NCBI GenBank assembly: GCA_018296165.2
Contig: JACKQL020000018.1
Location: forward strand, 310,001 to 374,000
Reading direction: 5' to 3'
Length of the DNA stretch: 64,000 bases
Source: Termitomyces sp. T153
Taxonomy: Eukaryota > Basidiomycota > Agaricomycetes > Agaricales > Lyophyllaceae
The translations under genes and the position numbers were made by a program. The notes under the pieces are model-generated. The model saw only the letters and a program-made list of their open reading frames with translations. It did no database searches and was not told the DNA's origin. Shown here in pieces: positions 42,521 to 53,699 of the stretch. Every line of letters starts with the position of its first letter. Position 1 is the first letter of the stretch.

Positions 42521-43315
42521 AGCTCGCGCACGACGGAACCAAGGTCGAGTTTGATGGCAGCATAGGTTCGTTGCACCCATTCGCCTCGAGTATCAAACCA
42601 TTCCAACCAGAGCTGTTCTACGACCGGGGTCATGATCATGGATTCCTCTCCCTCTTCCAGGGACTCGCTGCGCCAGGAGGAATGCGTCAAGCATAGACAT
42701 CCGACTTTCTCTTCAAGAATGTAGAGAAGCAGTTTGAGTCTTACCAGGACATCAATGTCAAACTAAGGTGAGTCCTACCAGTCGCATGCTACATTCACTA
42801 ATTCCTTCAAAAGATATTACATCCGTGTTTCCATCTCCCGTCGTATGGCTGTCTACACATTGAATTTGAGTACAACAAATCTAAGTGTGTTGCCTTCCTA
42901 ACTTCTGGGCACCCTCTCCCTAATTTATCGTAGATACCACCTCGAAGACATCATCGTCGGCAAGATCTACTTTCTCCTCGTGCGCATCAAGATCAAACAC
43001 ATGGAACTCTCCATCATCCACCGCGAAAAGACTTGTGCACCTCCAAATCAATGTAACAAATCCGAGACAATAACTAATTGCAAACCATGGACGGCGCCCC
43101 TGTGCGCGGTGAATACCCTCCTTGATCGACTCTCCTCCACCAAAGTATCAATTAAATCCTCAGGCGAAACAATTCCCATACACCTCTTCCTCGGTGGCTT
43201 TGACCTCACTCCAACATTCCGCGAGGTCAACAAGAAGTCCAGCACGAGGTACCATCTCAACCTCGTCCTGAGCGATGAAGAGATACGACGGTACTTTAAG
43301 CAGCAGGTACGTCAC
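42521..43315 (+). pseudogene. VPS26: VPS26 (retromer subunit) pseudogene, partial, introns retained
   Basis: VPS26 is an arrestin-fold subunit of retromer, which recycles cargo from endosomes. Exon sequences read ELFYDRG, FKNVEKQFESYQDINVKLR, YYIRVSISRR, LHIEFEYNKSK, VGKIYFLLVRIKIKHMELSII, MDGAPVRGETIPIHLFLGGFDLTPTFREVNKK and RRYFKQQ. Introns fit at 42566-42610, 42768-42813, 42885-42933 and 43109-43163, all GT..AG and consistent with joining of the conserved blocks; a fifth starts at 43307. Defects: a TAG in the QAQTFDF block, loss of about 30 residues after SRRMA with a frame change, and a one-base shift before MDGAPV. The N-terminal third and C-terminus are absent. Introns show it arose by DNA duplication, not retroposition. 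Confidence 0.9.
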
Positions 43316-43964
43316 CTCTCCGCTCTCCCTCGCCGTGAATTCAACAAGACTCTGAGATTTCTCCCGCACATCAAGTCATTTTCATCAAGACCTCGGCTGA
43401 GAAAACCCTTGCGATCCAGGTTAATCTACACTCTTCGTCAGATTCAAGAATTTGTCAGAAAAGAATTGGTCAGAAAAGGCGATGAATACGCTCTTAGCAT
43501 CGATGTGCCCTGTCCGTCCTTTTCCATGATCTGGGATTTCTAAAACTCGCTGCGGGCGCGGGCTTGATTTCAATGGCACAATCTGCGCATTGCATAACGT
43601 GCGTGCCTCTCTTGTTGATCGTTCGAATCCCTGACTTTGACTTTGACGTGGTGACAGCAATCAAACAGCGATCATCTCTCAGAGTATCCTGGGCCATCGA
43701 CAAATTTTGTGGGAATTTCTGGCCAAGGTGGAGTGTTGCTAATTAGCCCCTCAATTTTACTATATGCAGAGGAATATCGACGAGAACACTGATAGACGTA
43801 TTTTTTGAAATTCTAACATCGAAACAATTTGCTCCCTTCTCGTCTTTTCTGTAATCTCCTGACCGCTCCGAGCTGTACATCGAAATGGTTCATGCCATTG
43901 CAATCAGTGTTGCATGAAAACCACTACGCTAGCTACACTCGGACCATGTACCAACGCTAGATGC
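43316..43964. other. stretch without recognised genes
   Basis: CpG-containing DNA following the VPS26 copy. It could include decayed 3' parts of that gene, but I cannot recognise the expected C-terminus. Confidence 0.35.
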
Positions 43965-44893
43965 CTAGAAAAAATTCTTCTGCTCCCTTTTCCTTCTTCT
44001 CTCTTTTCCTTCTTCTCTCTTTTCCTTCATCTCTCTTTTTCTTCTTCTCTCTGCGATTTTTGTCAACATAATCTCCCGACCACTGCGAGAGAAATTCCTC
44101 TTTGTCTTTTGCCCTCCACTCGCAAACACCTTGTGCCCCGTACCCGATGTCGTCTGTTCACTCACGAATTTGGTCGCTGTCGGAACCGCAACTACAAGTG
44201 TCGAATGGGCGTGAGTCGCTGCCATGGTCGTCGATGGCTGGACTGCTGGGACTAGGTTCTTGAGTGCCCCTTCCTTCTTCCAAGGCAAACGAGCCAGGTT
44301 GTCCCACACTATCCCGATATCGTCAGCGGCTTCTCTCAGAAAAATCGTGACGTGATATTTTGGGTCATAGTCTTCGCAGGTCTCAAAGATGGGGTGGCCT
44401 TGTCCGTCTTTCACAGACGAGACCTCATTGCTTTTGATGCTAGGTCAAGAGCTGATGAACTCTGATCATATATAACGTGATACCACTCACGACCATATGA
44501 ACTTGCCCTTCGATGAACAGTTCTCCTGGAACTGCTCAACGCCAAGGTCCATCAAGGTTGAAAGACCACTAAAAGGTGAAAGAGTAAGGAAAGGAAGAGA
44601 AGCTGTGACATTGTGGACTGACTGGAGGTTCTGTTTATACTTATGAGGACTTTTCTTAGGACGACTTCCCTTCGATATCACTACGGTGCTGGCCGATATT
44701 TTTCTTTCTCATCATTAGGCAGATCAGGAGCAATTCCGAGAAAGTTTATCTTGAGTCGCCGTAAGTCCTTGTCTTTCTTTCCTAACGCAGAATTGGAAAT
44801 TCCGCAGCGGTAAAGGGTGAATATCTCATCGGCCCCTATGACCAGAGAAGATAGGGACAATGTGGTGAACAGCAGTGAAAGGATACGTGTCAT
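43965..44893 (-). CDS. candidate small secreted protein gene
   Basis: ATG at 44893 begins MTRILSLLFTTLSLSSLVIG, a good signal peptide, followed by ADEIFTLYRCGIS. Downstream frames contain FQENCSSKGKFIW, joined by a 51 bp intron (44490-44440, GTGAGT...CCTAG) to SIKSNEVSSVKDGQGHPIF, ETCEDYDPKYHVTIFLREAADDIG and IVWDNLARLPWKKEGALKN. A further intron must join the first exon to the FQENCSS exon; its ends are not fixed. The C-terminus is uncertain because the frame runs into a pyrimidine tandem repeat. No family is recognised. The promoter side is 44894-45000. Confidence 0.5.
43985..44052. repeat. polypyrimidine tandem repeat
   Basis: An 18 bp unit like CTCTTTTCCTTCTTCTCT is repeated about three times. 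On the minus strand it gives a Lys/Arg/Glu-rich tail to the candidate secreted protein frame. Confidence 0.8.
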
Positions 44894-45049
44894 GGCAAAT
44901 CCTTAGAACGGCATTATTCAATGTCGCATGATGAGAGTGACCTGGCCCTTACGTGAAATCAGGCGGTAAAGAGCGTTCGAGATGAGGACAACAATGTCAA
45001 AGGAATAGAAAACGCAAATATGGGGAGGACCAGCCTAAAGGTATCCCTA

Positions 45050-45520
45050 GGATAAGGCTGTTATTTATCATCGACTGCTTTTGTGGGCGTTTTGATGTTT
45101 CAAGTCACCCTACGGCCCGAAATAAAAGTTCGTTACAGAAGAATGATTGAACCACAACATGAGGGCGCGTTGCGCCGTTCAACGCCGCAGCCGTGATCGC
45201 TTTCCCGACCTGCTTGTAGTGTCCGTCCTCAATTATGTATATGCACATTTACTATGTGTGACAATTAAACTATGACTATTGATACAAGATGATTTTCGGA
45301 CAAGCCTATCATATGTCATATAGCAACCGTGAAAAGCGCTCCACAGCGAGCGAGGCACCACAGAAACGCAAGAAATTTGTCTTCTTCCTGCCAGCCACGG
45401 TCATCAGGTACAGGTCCTCGTATCTCCTTGCGACGCTTTATCGCTGCATTCAGAACCTATACAATAGTGTGAGAGAAGCTTGGACAGTGAAACACGAGAG
45501 CATACCAACCCATGAAGAAT
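45050..45520. repeat. copy 1 of a local duplication
   Basis: Blocks here recur in the same order and orientation at about 46410-46870: the TTGTGGGCGTTTT block, the CAATTATGTA..GCA block, the GCAACCGTGA(A/G)AAGC block, and the GTGAAACACGAGAGCATACCAA block. The copies are diverged, and the second lacks some segments. Confidence 0.7.
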
Positions 45521-45896
45521 GAGCCAGGCTCAATAATCCTTCTTCATCTACTCTCATCTTACTCCATCTCTTGATGTCTTCAACTTCCACACCTTTCGAA
45601 TAATCAAAGCCTTTCCCCTTAACCCAAGACCGTGTGGACGTTCTCCTGATGTCTATGTTATACTGTAGATGTTTGATGTCGATAAGATCCCACATATTTC
45701 TGTCATCCTCGCTATCGGGTTCATCGTCGCTATTGATTTCGTCATCATTATCGTTGGTCTTGTAATTTGACCATCTTGCTTCATAATAATCTTGAACGAT
45801 ATTCCGGGCTGTCAAGAGGGGTATGCTCCAAGGATAATGGATAGTACCGTCAAGGGCTAGTGGTCTACTGTGGGAGTAGTGGTCATAAGCTGACAT
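45300..45896 (-). CDS. unknown acidic protein gene with one likely intron
   Basis: ATG at 45896 starts MSAYDHYSHSRPLALDGTIHYPW. The frame has a strongly acidic stretch (NDNDDEINSDDEPDSEDD) and a C-terminal half WVKGKGFDYSKGVEVEDIKRWSK. Near 45509 an intron of about 53 bp is likely: either GTTGGT..ATAG (45509-45457), which keeps a long open frame ending after LWCLARCGALFTVAI, or the better donor GTATGC three bases later, which stops soon. The second duplication copy conserves GTATGC. CpG is normal, so it is host-type. No family recognised. Confidence 0.45.
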
Positions 45897-46409
45897 GAGG
45901 AATGTTTAGCGAGTGATAATTGAAGCCTGACAAGTAATGGTGTTCGTAACTCAGACAAGTACATAAGGGGGAACTCACAGTCCGCGCGAAGTGATTGCAC
46001 AACTGTGAATGATGCTAGGCCAGAACTGGTTGATTATTTTGGCAAAACATTAAAAGCAGATCTGAGAAGCTTTGAGAAAATGTACCTGGGATGAATTCTT
46101 GAAGGCAACTGAAGGCAACTAACGACGACGAGAAATTATGAAGTCGTGGCACATGATATGTTGTACGCATCAGATGCATCAGATGTTGATCAGGGATCTG
46201 GCATCCCTGCTGACAACCTTGTTGATTCGGTCAACTTGATCGAAGGGCGGATCTCTCAGACGTTGGATTCACCTCCAGATGGGATATGTGTAGTAGGTGC
46301 CTGGAGGAATATCGAATACATATCAACTCCTACCCGGGACCGGGACGTCACAAAGACCCAAGGTCATGGAGAGAAGGATTAACAAACAGTCGAAGACTGA
46401 TTGAGTTAT

Positions 46410-46870
46410 ATGATCTCCCGTCATCAACCCAAATTATCGACTGTTCTTGTGGGCGTTTTCATGTTAACCACTGTACTGCCCTGAGTTTGTTGCACTGGAA
46501 GAATGCGAGGCTACGCATTGTGTGGGCACAAACGTATCGACTCTGAGATCGTTTCTTGACTGGCAGAATCAGTGGAAATATTGTTGTAGTCTTCTGCTCA
46601 ACTATGTACGCATGCAATGTGACAATCGACCCGTGGCAATCTATAGATTCTGGACCAGCCTACTCATATGGCAACCGTGAGAAGCTTCCACAGTGAGCGA
46701 GACACCAGAGAAGCGCAGAGAATTTGTCCTCTTCCTTTTAGCCCCAGCTATCAGGTGCAGGTCCTTGAATCTCCTTGCAACGCTTTATTGCTTCATTCAT
46801 AATTTCAACAAAAGTGTGAGCAAAACTTTGCGAGTGAAACACGAGAGCATACCAAGAGCTCACCCAATTC
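46410..46870. repeat. copy 2 of the local duplication
   Basis: Homologous to 45050-45520. The part matching the last exon (minus strand) is preserved but contains a stop and a changed splice acceptor, so this copy is probably a gene fragment. Confidence 0.6.
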
Positions 46871-48004
46871 TCCCCCACACTGACATTTCCTAAATCATAG
46901 AAAAAGTCTCACAATCATGTGTATGAAGCACATGAATCACCCCTATGTTGACCATTGATCATTTAATACAAATGTTGTAATGTCATATTATCTCAGGTAC
47001 TACATATCCATTTCCATCTACAAAGATGCCTCCCAGAATCTGTGGCAAGACTTGGTACCTTCATGAACTCCCAGGAAATTCTCCATAGAAAAATTGTGAC
47101 TACTGCTGACAACAAGGTAGGGCTACTAAGCACACTGCAGCAACAATGTGTATTAGAAAAAAAAGCTCCTAGTAGTCCAAAATGCAGACAAAGAGAACAG
47201 CTGACCCTATGACACAACTCAACAAGAAGCTTGTAGTGATTTACCTGGATTAACATGGCAAATACATGAGGAAACTGCCCAGACTGATGACAGTTTCAAA
47301 AGAAAGAAGTGACAATGAAGCAGAAGACAATAAGTTTGATGTACTATACTATATCCTTGACAATATTGTCAGATGTATGACAGTGCTGAAGAGTTTTTGA
47401 GGCCATATGTACTGAGTTTTGAGTGAAGAGAGAAGTCAAGTTTTTTGGAGCATACAAAACTAGTTTTGACACATTGGTATCCTTCTAAGATCATGTCCAT
47501 ATGGTTTTGGAGGAGATATGGAAAATGTCTGGGTATAGATTCACATCAGTGATGTGTCTAATAGGGTATTGCAACAACTCACATCAATGTCAGGGTCAAG
47601 GATCATAAAAGGCTCAAAAGTGGACATAGAACATGATATTGGTGCAGTCAAGATAAGAATCAAAAGGACAAATCAAAAAAATCACAGGATCCCAATGTCA
47701 AACAACACAACAATGTAGGAATGCAGCAATTCACTTGCCATAGCCACCTCATCATATCCTGCTGCAAGATCAAGGGGTCAATAATCCATCCTCAGTAATT
47801 TGACATTTGGTGGTGCTCCTTACATTGCAACTGGATGTGGCTTTGTGACCACTCATATTAGCTTGAGCATTCTTTACTCACAATCTGTGGGCCCCAGTAT
47901 CTACTTGCCCTTGGGGATCTTCACACCCACATTGGAGTTGGATGTGCTCCAGTCCTCTTGCAACTACCCCTCTGTATCTTGGCCAGGAGGCAACAGGTGG
48001 CTCT
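46871..48004. other. stretch without recognised genes
   Basis: CpG disappears at about 46930. Short frames on both strands carry stops. The segment 47790-48004 is a + frame of unknown origin ending at the GCTCT target site of the next solo LTR. Confidence 0.35.
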
Positions 48005-49061
48005 TGTCACAACCCACTCCCACACCTCTGGACCTCCCTCCAGGACACCCTGCCTCCCCAGAGCACTCCTCAATGCTCCCCCCAACTTCCCCCACCTTTG
48101 TTGACCCACAGCACCCACCCAGCTAACTCTGATGCTTCCTTAGCAAACCCTGATGACCCCCTGGCAAACCCTGGCACATCCCCTGTGGGCCTCCTCAGCT
48201 CCCCCTCTTGCTTACAAGGCCCCCAAGCCTCTCCAACACTTCCCCTGACTCAGACACATATTGTTTGACCACCCCCACAACCTACAGCACCCCTCCAGAG
48301 TTCCCCAATGTTTGCAGGATGGACCACATTCCCATCAGAATATCACTGTGGCTGGCCCTCCAATCAGAACCAACACCTGTCCACCCTGCATGGCTCTGAC
48401 AAGCCCTGCCATTGCAATCTCAACCCCTGGAGAAGGTCCAGTAGTTAGTATATAAAGACATAGAGTAGCATTTGTTACCTTAGTCTTGATATTACATTAA
48501 CTGGTTACTTGTGTCTCATGTTTCTTTCTGTCTTGTCTCCATTCTGGTTTTAGCCTCAAATCTATTTCTTTTCTCTGTTCTGTCTTGCCTTGCCTTTGTC
48601 TTGTCTCACCTGTCTCTGTTCCTTTAATTTTCCTAAGTTCCTTTCATCTCTGACATCATTATAACCCCCATGCACATGCTACAACCTTCAAACATCCTTA
48701 CAACAACTCCAGACCTTGCCCTATGCTCAGCCCTAGAACCCACCAGTCTTGATTGATCCCCTGTCAAACTCTGGCTCCATTCCCATCACTCACAAAGCCT
48801 CTGCTTACCCTGCAATCCATTTACATGCCTACAAACCTGTTCCTGATGCTATCCAAGCCCAATGTTTAATATATTTGGTCTTGGACTTCCCTGGACCACT
48901 CCAGACTTGCTTGGACTGATTCCCCCAATTTCCCCTCACAAGTCCCTATAGTCCACACCCCTTCCTGAGCACTAGGTTATAAGCACAGGCCATTGCATCT
49001 GCCTAGTAAGGACTTGCCCAGTGTAGCTGAGCTCCCATAGTCAGTGGAACCTGACAGCTCT
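48000..49061 (+). mobile_element. solo LTR (48005-49056), old relative of the gypsy LTR
   Basis: It starts TGTCACAACCCACTCC and ends GGAACCTGACA and is flanked by GCTCT (48000-48004 and 49057-49061). The TATA region (48449-48456) is followed by TAGTCTTGATATTACATT, also present in the LTRs at 21478 and 31324. CpG is absent where those LTRs are rich in it. Confidence 0.93.
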
Positions 49062-49444
49062 AGTACACCCTTGAGGATGATCCCACACTCCCACTGGTTA
49101 TTGACCCATACATATTGGCAATTCTTTGTGGACACCTTCATGGCTTTTTTCTCCTGCTCCCCCTCACCTTCAACACTCTATCCCCTCCACCACTCCTCTG
49201 AACATTCCCTGGATTGGTTCTTTTTGATTTTTACCCCCCACTCCTCCCACCTTGAAACATTCCTTTGGAGGCCACAGAGCAGCATTCTATGATCACCCTC
49301 CAGACATTTTGAGGGCTCAATGCTTAAGGAGGGAGTACTGTCAGGACCCATACCATTTCCCCCTTCTCTTCACCATTACTTAACCTCAGATTCTACACAG
49401 TCCCTCTCTGGATCTCAGCCATGCTCCTAGATCTCAGCCACAGT
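49062..49444 (+). mobile_element. broken gypsy 3' end and LTR fragment
   Basis: After the solo LTR, about 270 bp of old element sequence ends in the purine tract AAGGAGGGAGTAC. This is followed at 49339 by TGTCAGGACCCATACC, the start of the same LTR family as the solo LTR at 5293-5999. Only 106 bp of this LTR remain before another LTR start at 49445. Confidence 0.65.
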
Positions 49445-49753
49445 TGTCATGACCTGTCCCTGGACCTCTGGACCTTCACCCCACACACCCCAAATGCTGA
49501 GACTACCCATCAGCACTCCCTTGACTCACCCTGACCCTCATTGACCCACAGTGCCTGTCCTGGCTAACTCTGATACTTTTCCAACAGACCCTGACAGCCT
49601 CCTGGCAAGCCCTGTCACTCCCTCCATCCTCTTCCAAGCCCCCAGATGTCTCCAATGCTTCCCAGGAACTCTGGCACATGCTGCAGACCCACACCATTGT
49701 GTTGTCATGGCCTGCCCAATCAGAACCATGATGTGCTCCTATGCCATCTAGTG
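49445..49753 (+). repeat. truncated gypsy-type LTR
   Basis: Begins TGTCATGACCTGTCCC and is similar to the first 300 bp of the solo LTR at 48005 (shared GCTAACTCTGATGCTT-like and CCTGGCAA blocks). It is cut off at about 49753, with no right end or target duplication. Confidence 0.65.
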
Positions 49754-50303
49754 CCATGCAGAAAACCTAAAAAGAGAGCCTAACACTGGTCACTAGATAG
49801 GGCAGCTGGCAGTAGGAAGTTAATATAGTTGAGGGCAAGTCAGTAACCATCCCAGAGAACAAGAGTGAGCATGGGGATGAAGTGTGCAGGAGAAAGAGTT
49901 GCTATCACTAGCCTAAGTTGCTAGGTGGTAACAAGAAGTCACTGATTGGATAAAACTAATGAAGACAAATATGTTGCTAAGGCCAAGCAAACTTTAATGG
50001 TGAAAGAAGAGTTGAATAGAGAATAGAATAGTGGGGGGGGAGATGGCAATAAAGATACTGGACAGAGGACAAACACAAACTAATCACTAACTGCAGTTGC
50101 TAGCATTGCTGAGTTGAGGTAACACCAAGGGCACCTGCAGTTGGTACCACACTAAGTCAAAGTTGAAGTTGGCAAGACTTATCAGTAAGTCATTGTCAAT
50201 GGAGAGTGAGGGACAGAGTAAGCGATAGAGGCAAGATGAAATCTCAAGATGGTAAGCTTGGAGATAGAAGGGTTTGATTTGAGGGGATGGGATTCAATGG
50301 TGA
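49754..50303. other. stretch without recognised genes
   Basis: CpG-free sequence with a short G run at 50033-50040. No ORF above chance; it leads into the foldback structure. Confidence 0.35.
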
Positions 50304-51504
50304 GTGTCTATGTACAGGCAGTATTTATATGGTTCAAAAGTATAGTATGGGAAAGTAAGCAAGTAGTTGCCACTAGCGATGGCATCTGCCAAAGTGTTTA
50401 TGGTTCATACAAGGCATCAATCTGTAACTAAGTAAAAACTATAAGTGGAGTCTATGTGGCATATAATTGCAATAAATCTCAAAAAGAGCAAGTCTAATGT
50501 CAATATCTGAAGTGTAGGTGCTGTTCAAGTATGTTTGTAAGCTTGACAAGAAAAATGATAAGTAAGAAATTACACAGCTGGCAATATGTCCATATATAGG
50601 GGAAGAAAGCTGTGTTGTTGCCAAGGAGTTGCTAACAATTGTTGCTAAGAAAGGTCTCAGCCTTGTTGTTCTAAGCCAAAAGTCTAGACTCTACATGATG
50701 TTCCTTGTGATTGGTAAGTCTCATAGTTGCTAAAATCCCATGCAAAGGCTATGTTGTTCCAAAACTTGGGGCTAGGCCTCACATGCCGAGTATCATGACT
50801 TGTGCCACATCAAAATAGTCAGCTGCTGCAAAGTCCAAAATGCCAAAAATGGTGCTCAGCAACAAATGGGTCTTATTAACCAACATCCACCAGACCCACT
50901 GATAAGACCCAATTGTTGCTAGGCACCATTATCAACATCTAGGACTATTTTATCTGGACAGCACCTGATATGGACACAGCATGAGTTTGTACAAGTCACA
51001 TGACTTCATCATGCGGGATCTAGCCCCAAGGTCTGGAACAATGTAGCCATTGCACAGGATTTTAATGACCACAAGAGTGCTGGATTATGGGCTTCATCAT
51101 GTGGGGTCTAGCCTCTGGATCTAGAATGATAAGGCTGAGACCTTCATTAGCAATGATTGCTAGCAACATCACCTAGTGACAACAATACCTCTTATCAAAA
51201 ACAGATATATTAAAGGCCATGTGATCTCTTACTTATCATTTTTCTTGTCTTGCTTATAAATATACCTGAATGGCATCTACACTTCAGATATTGACATTGG
51301 GTATGCTTTTTCATTGTTACTGACATTTATTATGCATTGTGTCAACATTGTGTACAAATACTTGGTTACCATACTGACATCCAGTATGTATCAGGGACAC
51401 TTTAGCAAACACCATCACTGGTGGTGACTAATATTTCTTTCCTTTCTAAATACTATACTTACAAACAGTATTGTTGAAGTTGGCTGGGTGTCTGCACATG
51501 ACAC
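50304..51504. mobile_element. foldback element: long inverted repeat of about 1.2 kb
   Basis: Left arm 50304-50876 and right arm 50902-51504 are imperfect reverse complements around a 25 bp spacer. Anchors: GTGTCTATGTACAG against the complement of CTGCACATGACAC at the outer ends; AATGTCAATATCTGAAGTGTAG at 50497 against 51300; AAGACAAGAAAAATGATAAGTAAGA-like blocks; and GGGTCTTAT/ATAAGACCC at the centre. No ORF. It could be a foldback DNA transposon, a large MITE or an inverted duplication. No target duplication is evident. Confidence 0.8.
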
Positions 51505-51631
51505 CCCCCCAGTTAAAAACATGTACATACATTCCTAACTTAGTTTACATGTCATTCCATAAAATTTCCCCTATCATAGCAAACAAGCTATGCCCCATGC
51601 CTTCAGCACAGGCCTGTAGCTCTTGCTTCAT

Positions 51632-51910
51632 CCCAGACCCAACCTCACTTTGTTTGGTTAGGTCCTCAATATTCTACTCAATGCTTCATCCCAGACCCAA
51701 CCTCACTTTGTTCAGTTAGGTCTTTGTATTTCCAACTCAATGTTAAATCCCAAACCCAACCTCACTTTGTTCAGTTAGGTCTTTGTATTTCCAACTCAAT
51801 GCTTCATCCCAGACCCAACCTCACTTTACTCAGTTAGGTCTTTGTATTTCAAACTCAATGCTAAGTCCCAGACCCAACCTCACTTTGTTCAGTTAGGTCT
51901 TTGTATTTTG
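51632..51910. repeat. 59 bp tandem repeat, about five units
   Basis: Units starting CCCAGACCCAACCTCACTT occur at 51632, 51690, 51749, 51808 and 51867 (spacings 58, 59, 59, 59) with a few changes each. The array lies between the foldback element and the 3' side of the Helitron gene and may be subterminal to the latter. Confidence 0.9.
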
Positions 51911-52100
51911 TTGACCAAGTGTTGCTTTTCTCTTATAATTCAATACACTGAGATTTCATCTATAAACTAATCATGTATCTATATTACATTATTAACAAAA
52001 TACTACAATGTCCACTGGTATATATTAAAGATGCTGAAAATTATAAAAGTTAGTACTAACCAACCAATCATTTAAACTGTCACACTTACATTTGTAAACC
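51911..52100. other. AT-rich stretch on the 3' side of the Helitron gene
   Basis: It should contain or adjoin the Helitron 3' terminus (CTRR with a short hairpin, on the minus strand), but I could not identify it with confidence. Confidence 0.3.
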
Positions 52101-52199
52101 ATTAAGAATATCTATACTACATGGTCCAGCTATAGACATTAGGTGCTGAAGTTCATAGAAGTTAGCAATTTTTTGCTTGAATCCAACAAAACTCACACT

Positions 52200-53675
52200 T
52201 ACATTTGTAAACCATTCAAGATTTCCTAATAGACAATATTTGCAGTCTTTCTTAATGTGTTTTTTGGGTCCAAGATGACTTTGATACGATCTCCTGATGT
52301 GCACTGTGAGAGTGCAACATAAAGTTGGCCATGCGAAAAAACTCCTGATCAAAGGTCCAATCCAACATGCTTGACTGATTGACCCTGAGACTTGTTGATA
52401 GTCATGGCAAAGGCCAATTGAACTGGGAATTGTCTCCTGCGCAATGGAATTGGCAAATCTTCTTCAGACACATCCATGTTGATTCTTGGAATCAAAACAA
52501 TTGATCCTGCAAACTTGGCATCTCCACTGATGATCCTACATCTGAGAACTCTGGTGCTGATGTGAGTGACAATCATTCTTGTCCCATTGCAAAGTCCTTT
52601 GGTTGTATCCAGATTCCTGAGCAGCATGACAGGAACACCAATCTTCAAAGCCAATTTAGCCAAAGGCAAACTGCTGGCTCTGAGAGAGTTGAGGTATTCT
52701 ATTGGATACAATCCAAGGCCATTAGGATTCTCATCATCAGATATGACAGAGTCTGCACTCTGCAAGATTTTCTCTTCTCCTGGACATCTCTGCAGAACTT
52801 CAGAGTTGATATCCTCTACATCAGAGTTCTTGCCAGAAAGGATGGTATGGTCCAGATAATACTGATCATCTTGATGGTGATCAATATGAGGATAAGTGGA
52901 AGAGATCAATCCAGTGACAGAATTGTCATCACAGATCATGGTTTCTGGAAGTTGTACTGTTTCTCCAGGCCCAAGGTTTTTTCCAGCACCAACATCCAAT
53001 AACCAAGCTGCATGAGCAATGTTATCAGGAGTCTGATCCAATCTGAACCAAGTAGTGGACTTGAATCTGATCCCAAAGTCTTCCCCTTTTGAGTGAAGCA
53101 GCAATCATCTGCTGCCTGAGTCCTCATTGGATAACTGGGAGAGTTTGCCTAAAATCTCCTCCAAACACCACAGTCACTCCACCAAAAGGAACATCCTTCT
53201 CTAGGATGTCTCTAAACCCTCGATCCACAGAGTCAATGGCATTTTTGTGTTGCATTGGGACTTCATCCCAGATGACAACTTTGGTCTGGAGTAAGAGTTG
53301 AGACAACTGAGTTCCTCTTTTGATATTGGCAATAGATGTATCCAGAGCAGGAATGGGGATTTTGAACCTTGAATGTGCAGTTCTACCACCCTCCAGCAAT
53401 AAAGCAGCAATCCCAGATGATGCTACACATAATGCCACATCTCTATTGGACTGAACAGCAGAAGCCAAAGTGTTGCAGACAAATGTTTTGCCACATCCAC
53501 CTGCACTGTGAATGAATATCATCTTGCCCAAGTTGTTGTCCACAGAGTCCATAACTTCATTGAAGGCTCCCAGTTGTTCACCATCAAACCTGGCCTTGTT
53601 TTCATCCACCCTTCTCTTCAACTCCTCAACATCATAATCTGTTTCTTCTTGCAAAAGCCTATTTCCTGAAATCAT
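52200..53675 (-). pseudogene. Helitron Pif1-like helicase domain
   Basis: The Walker A is HSAGGCGKTFVCNTLA, followed by RTAHSRFKIPI, Walker B VVIWDEVPMQHK and FGGDFRQTLPVIQ. The later part has KIGVPVMLLRNLD, GLCNGTRMIV, FPVQLAFAMTINKSQGQS and, after a TGA at 52349-52351, [19 protein letters not shown] (motif VI; SQC is SRC in relatives). The TGA stands where Arg is expected (GLDL-R-SGVFSHG). A frame change separates the two halves at about 53110. Order and motifs match the SF1B helicase of Helitrons. Confidence 0.93.
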
Positions 53676-53699
53676 TTAATCAGTATCAATGTCAACTCT

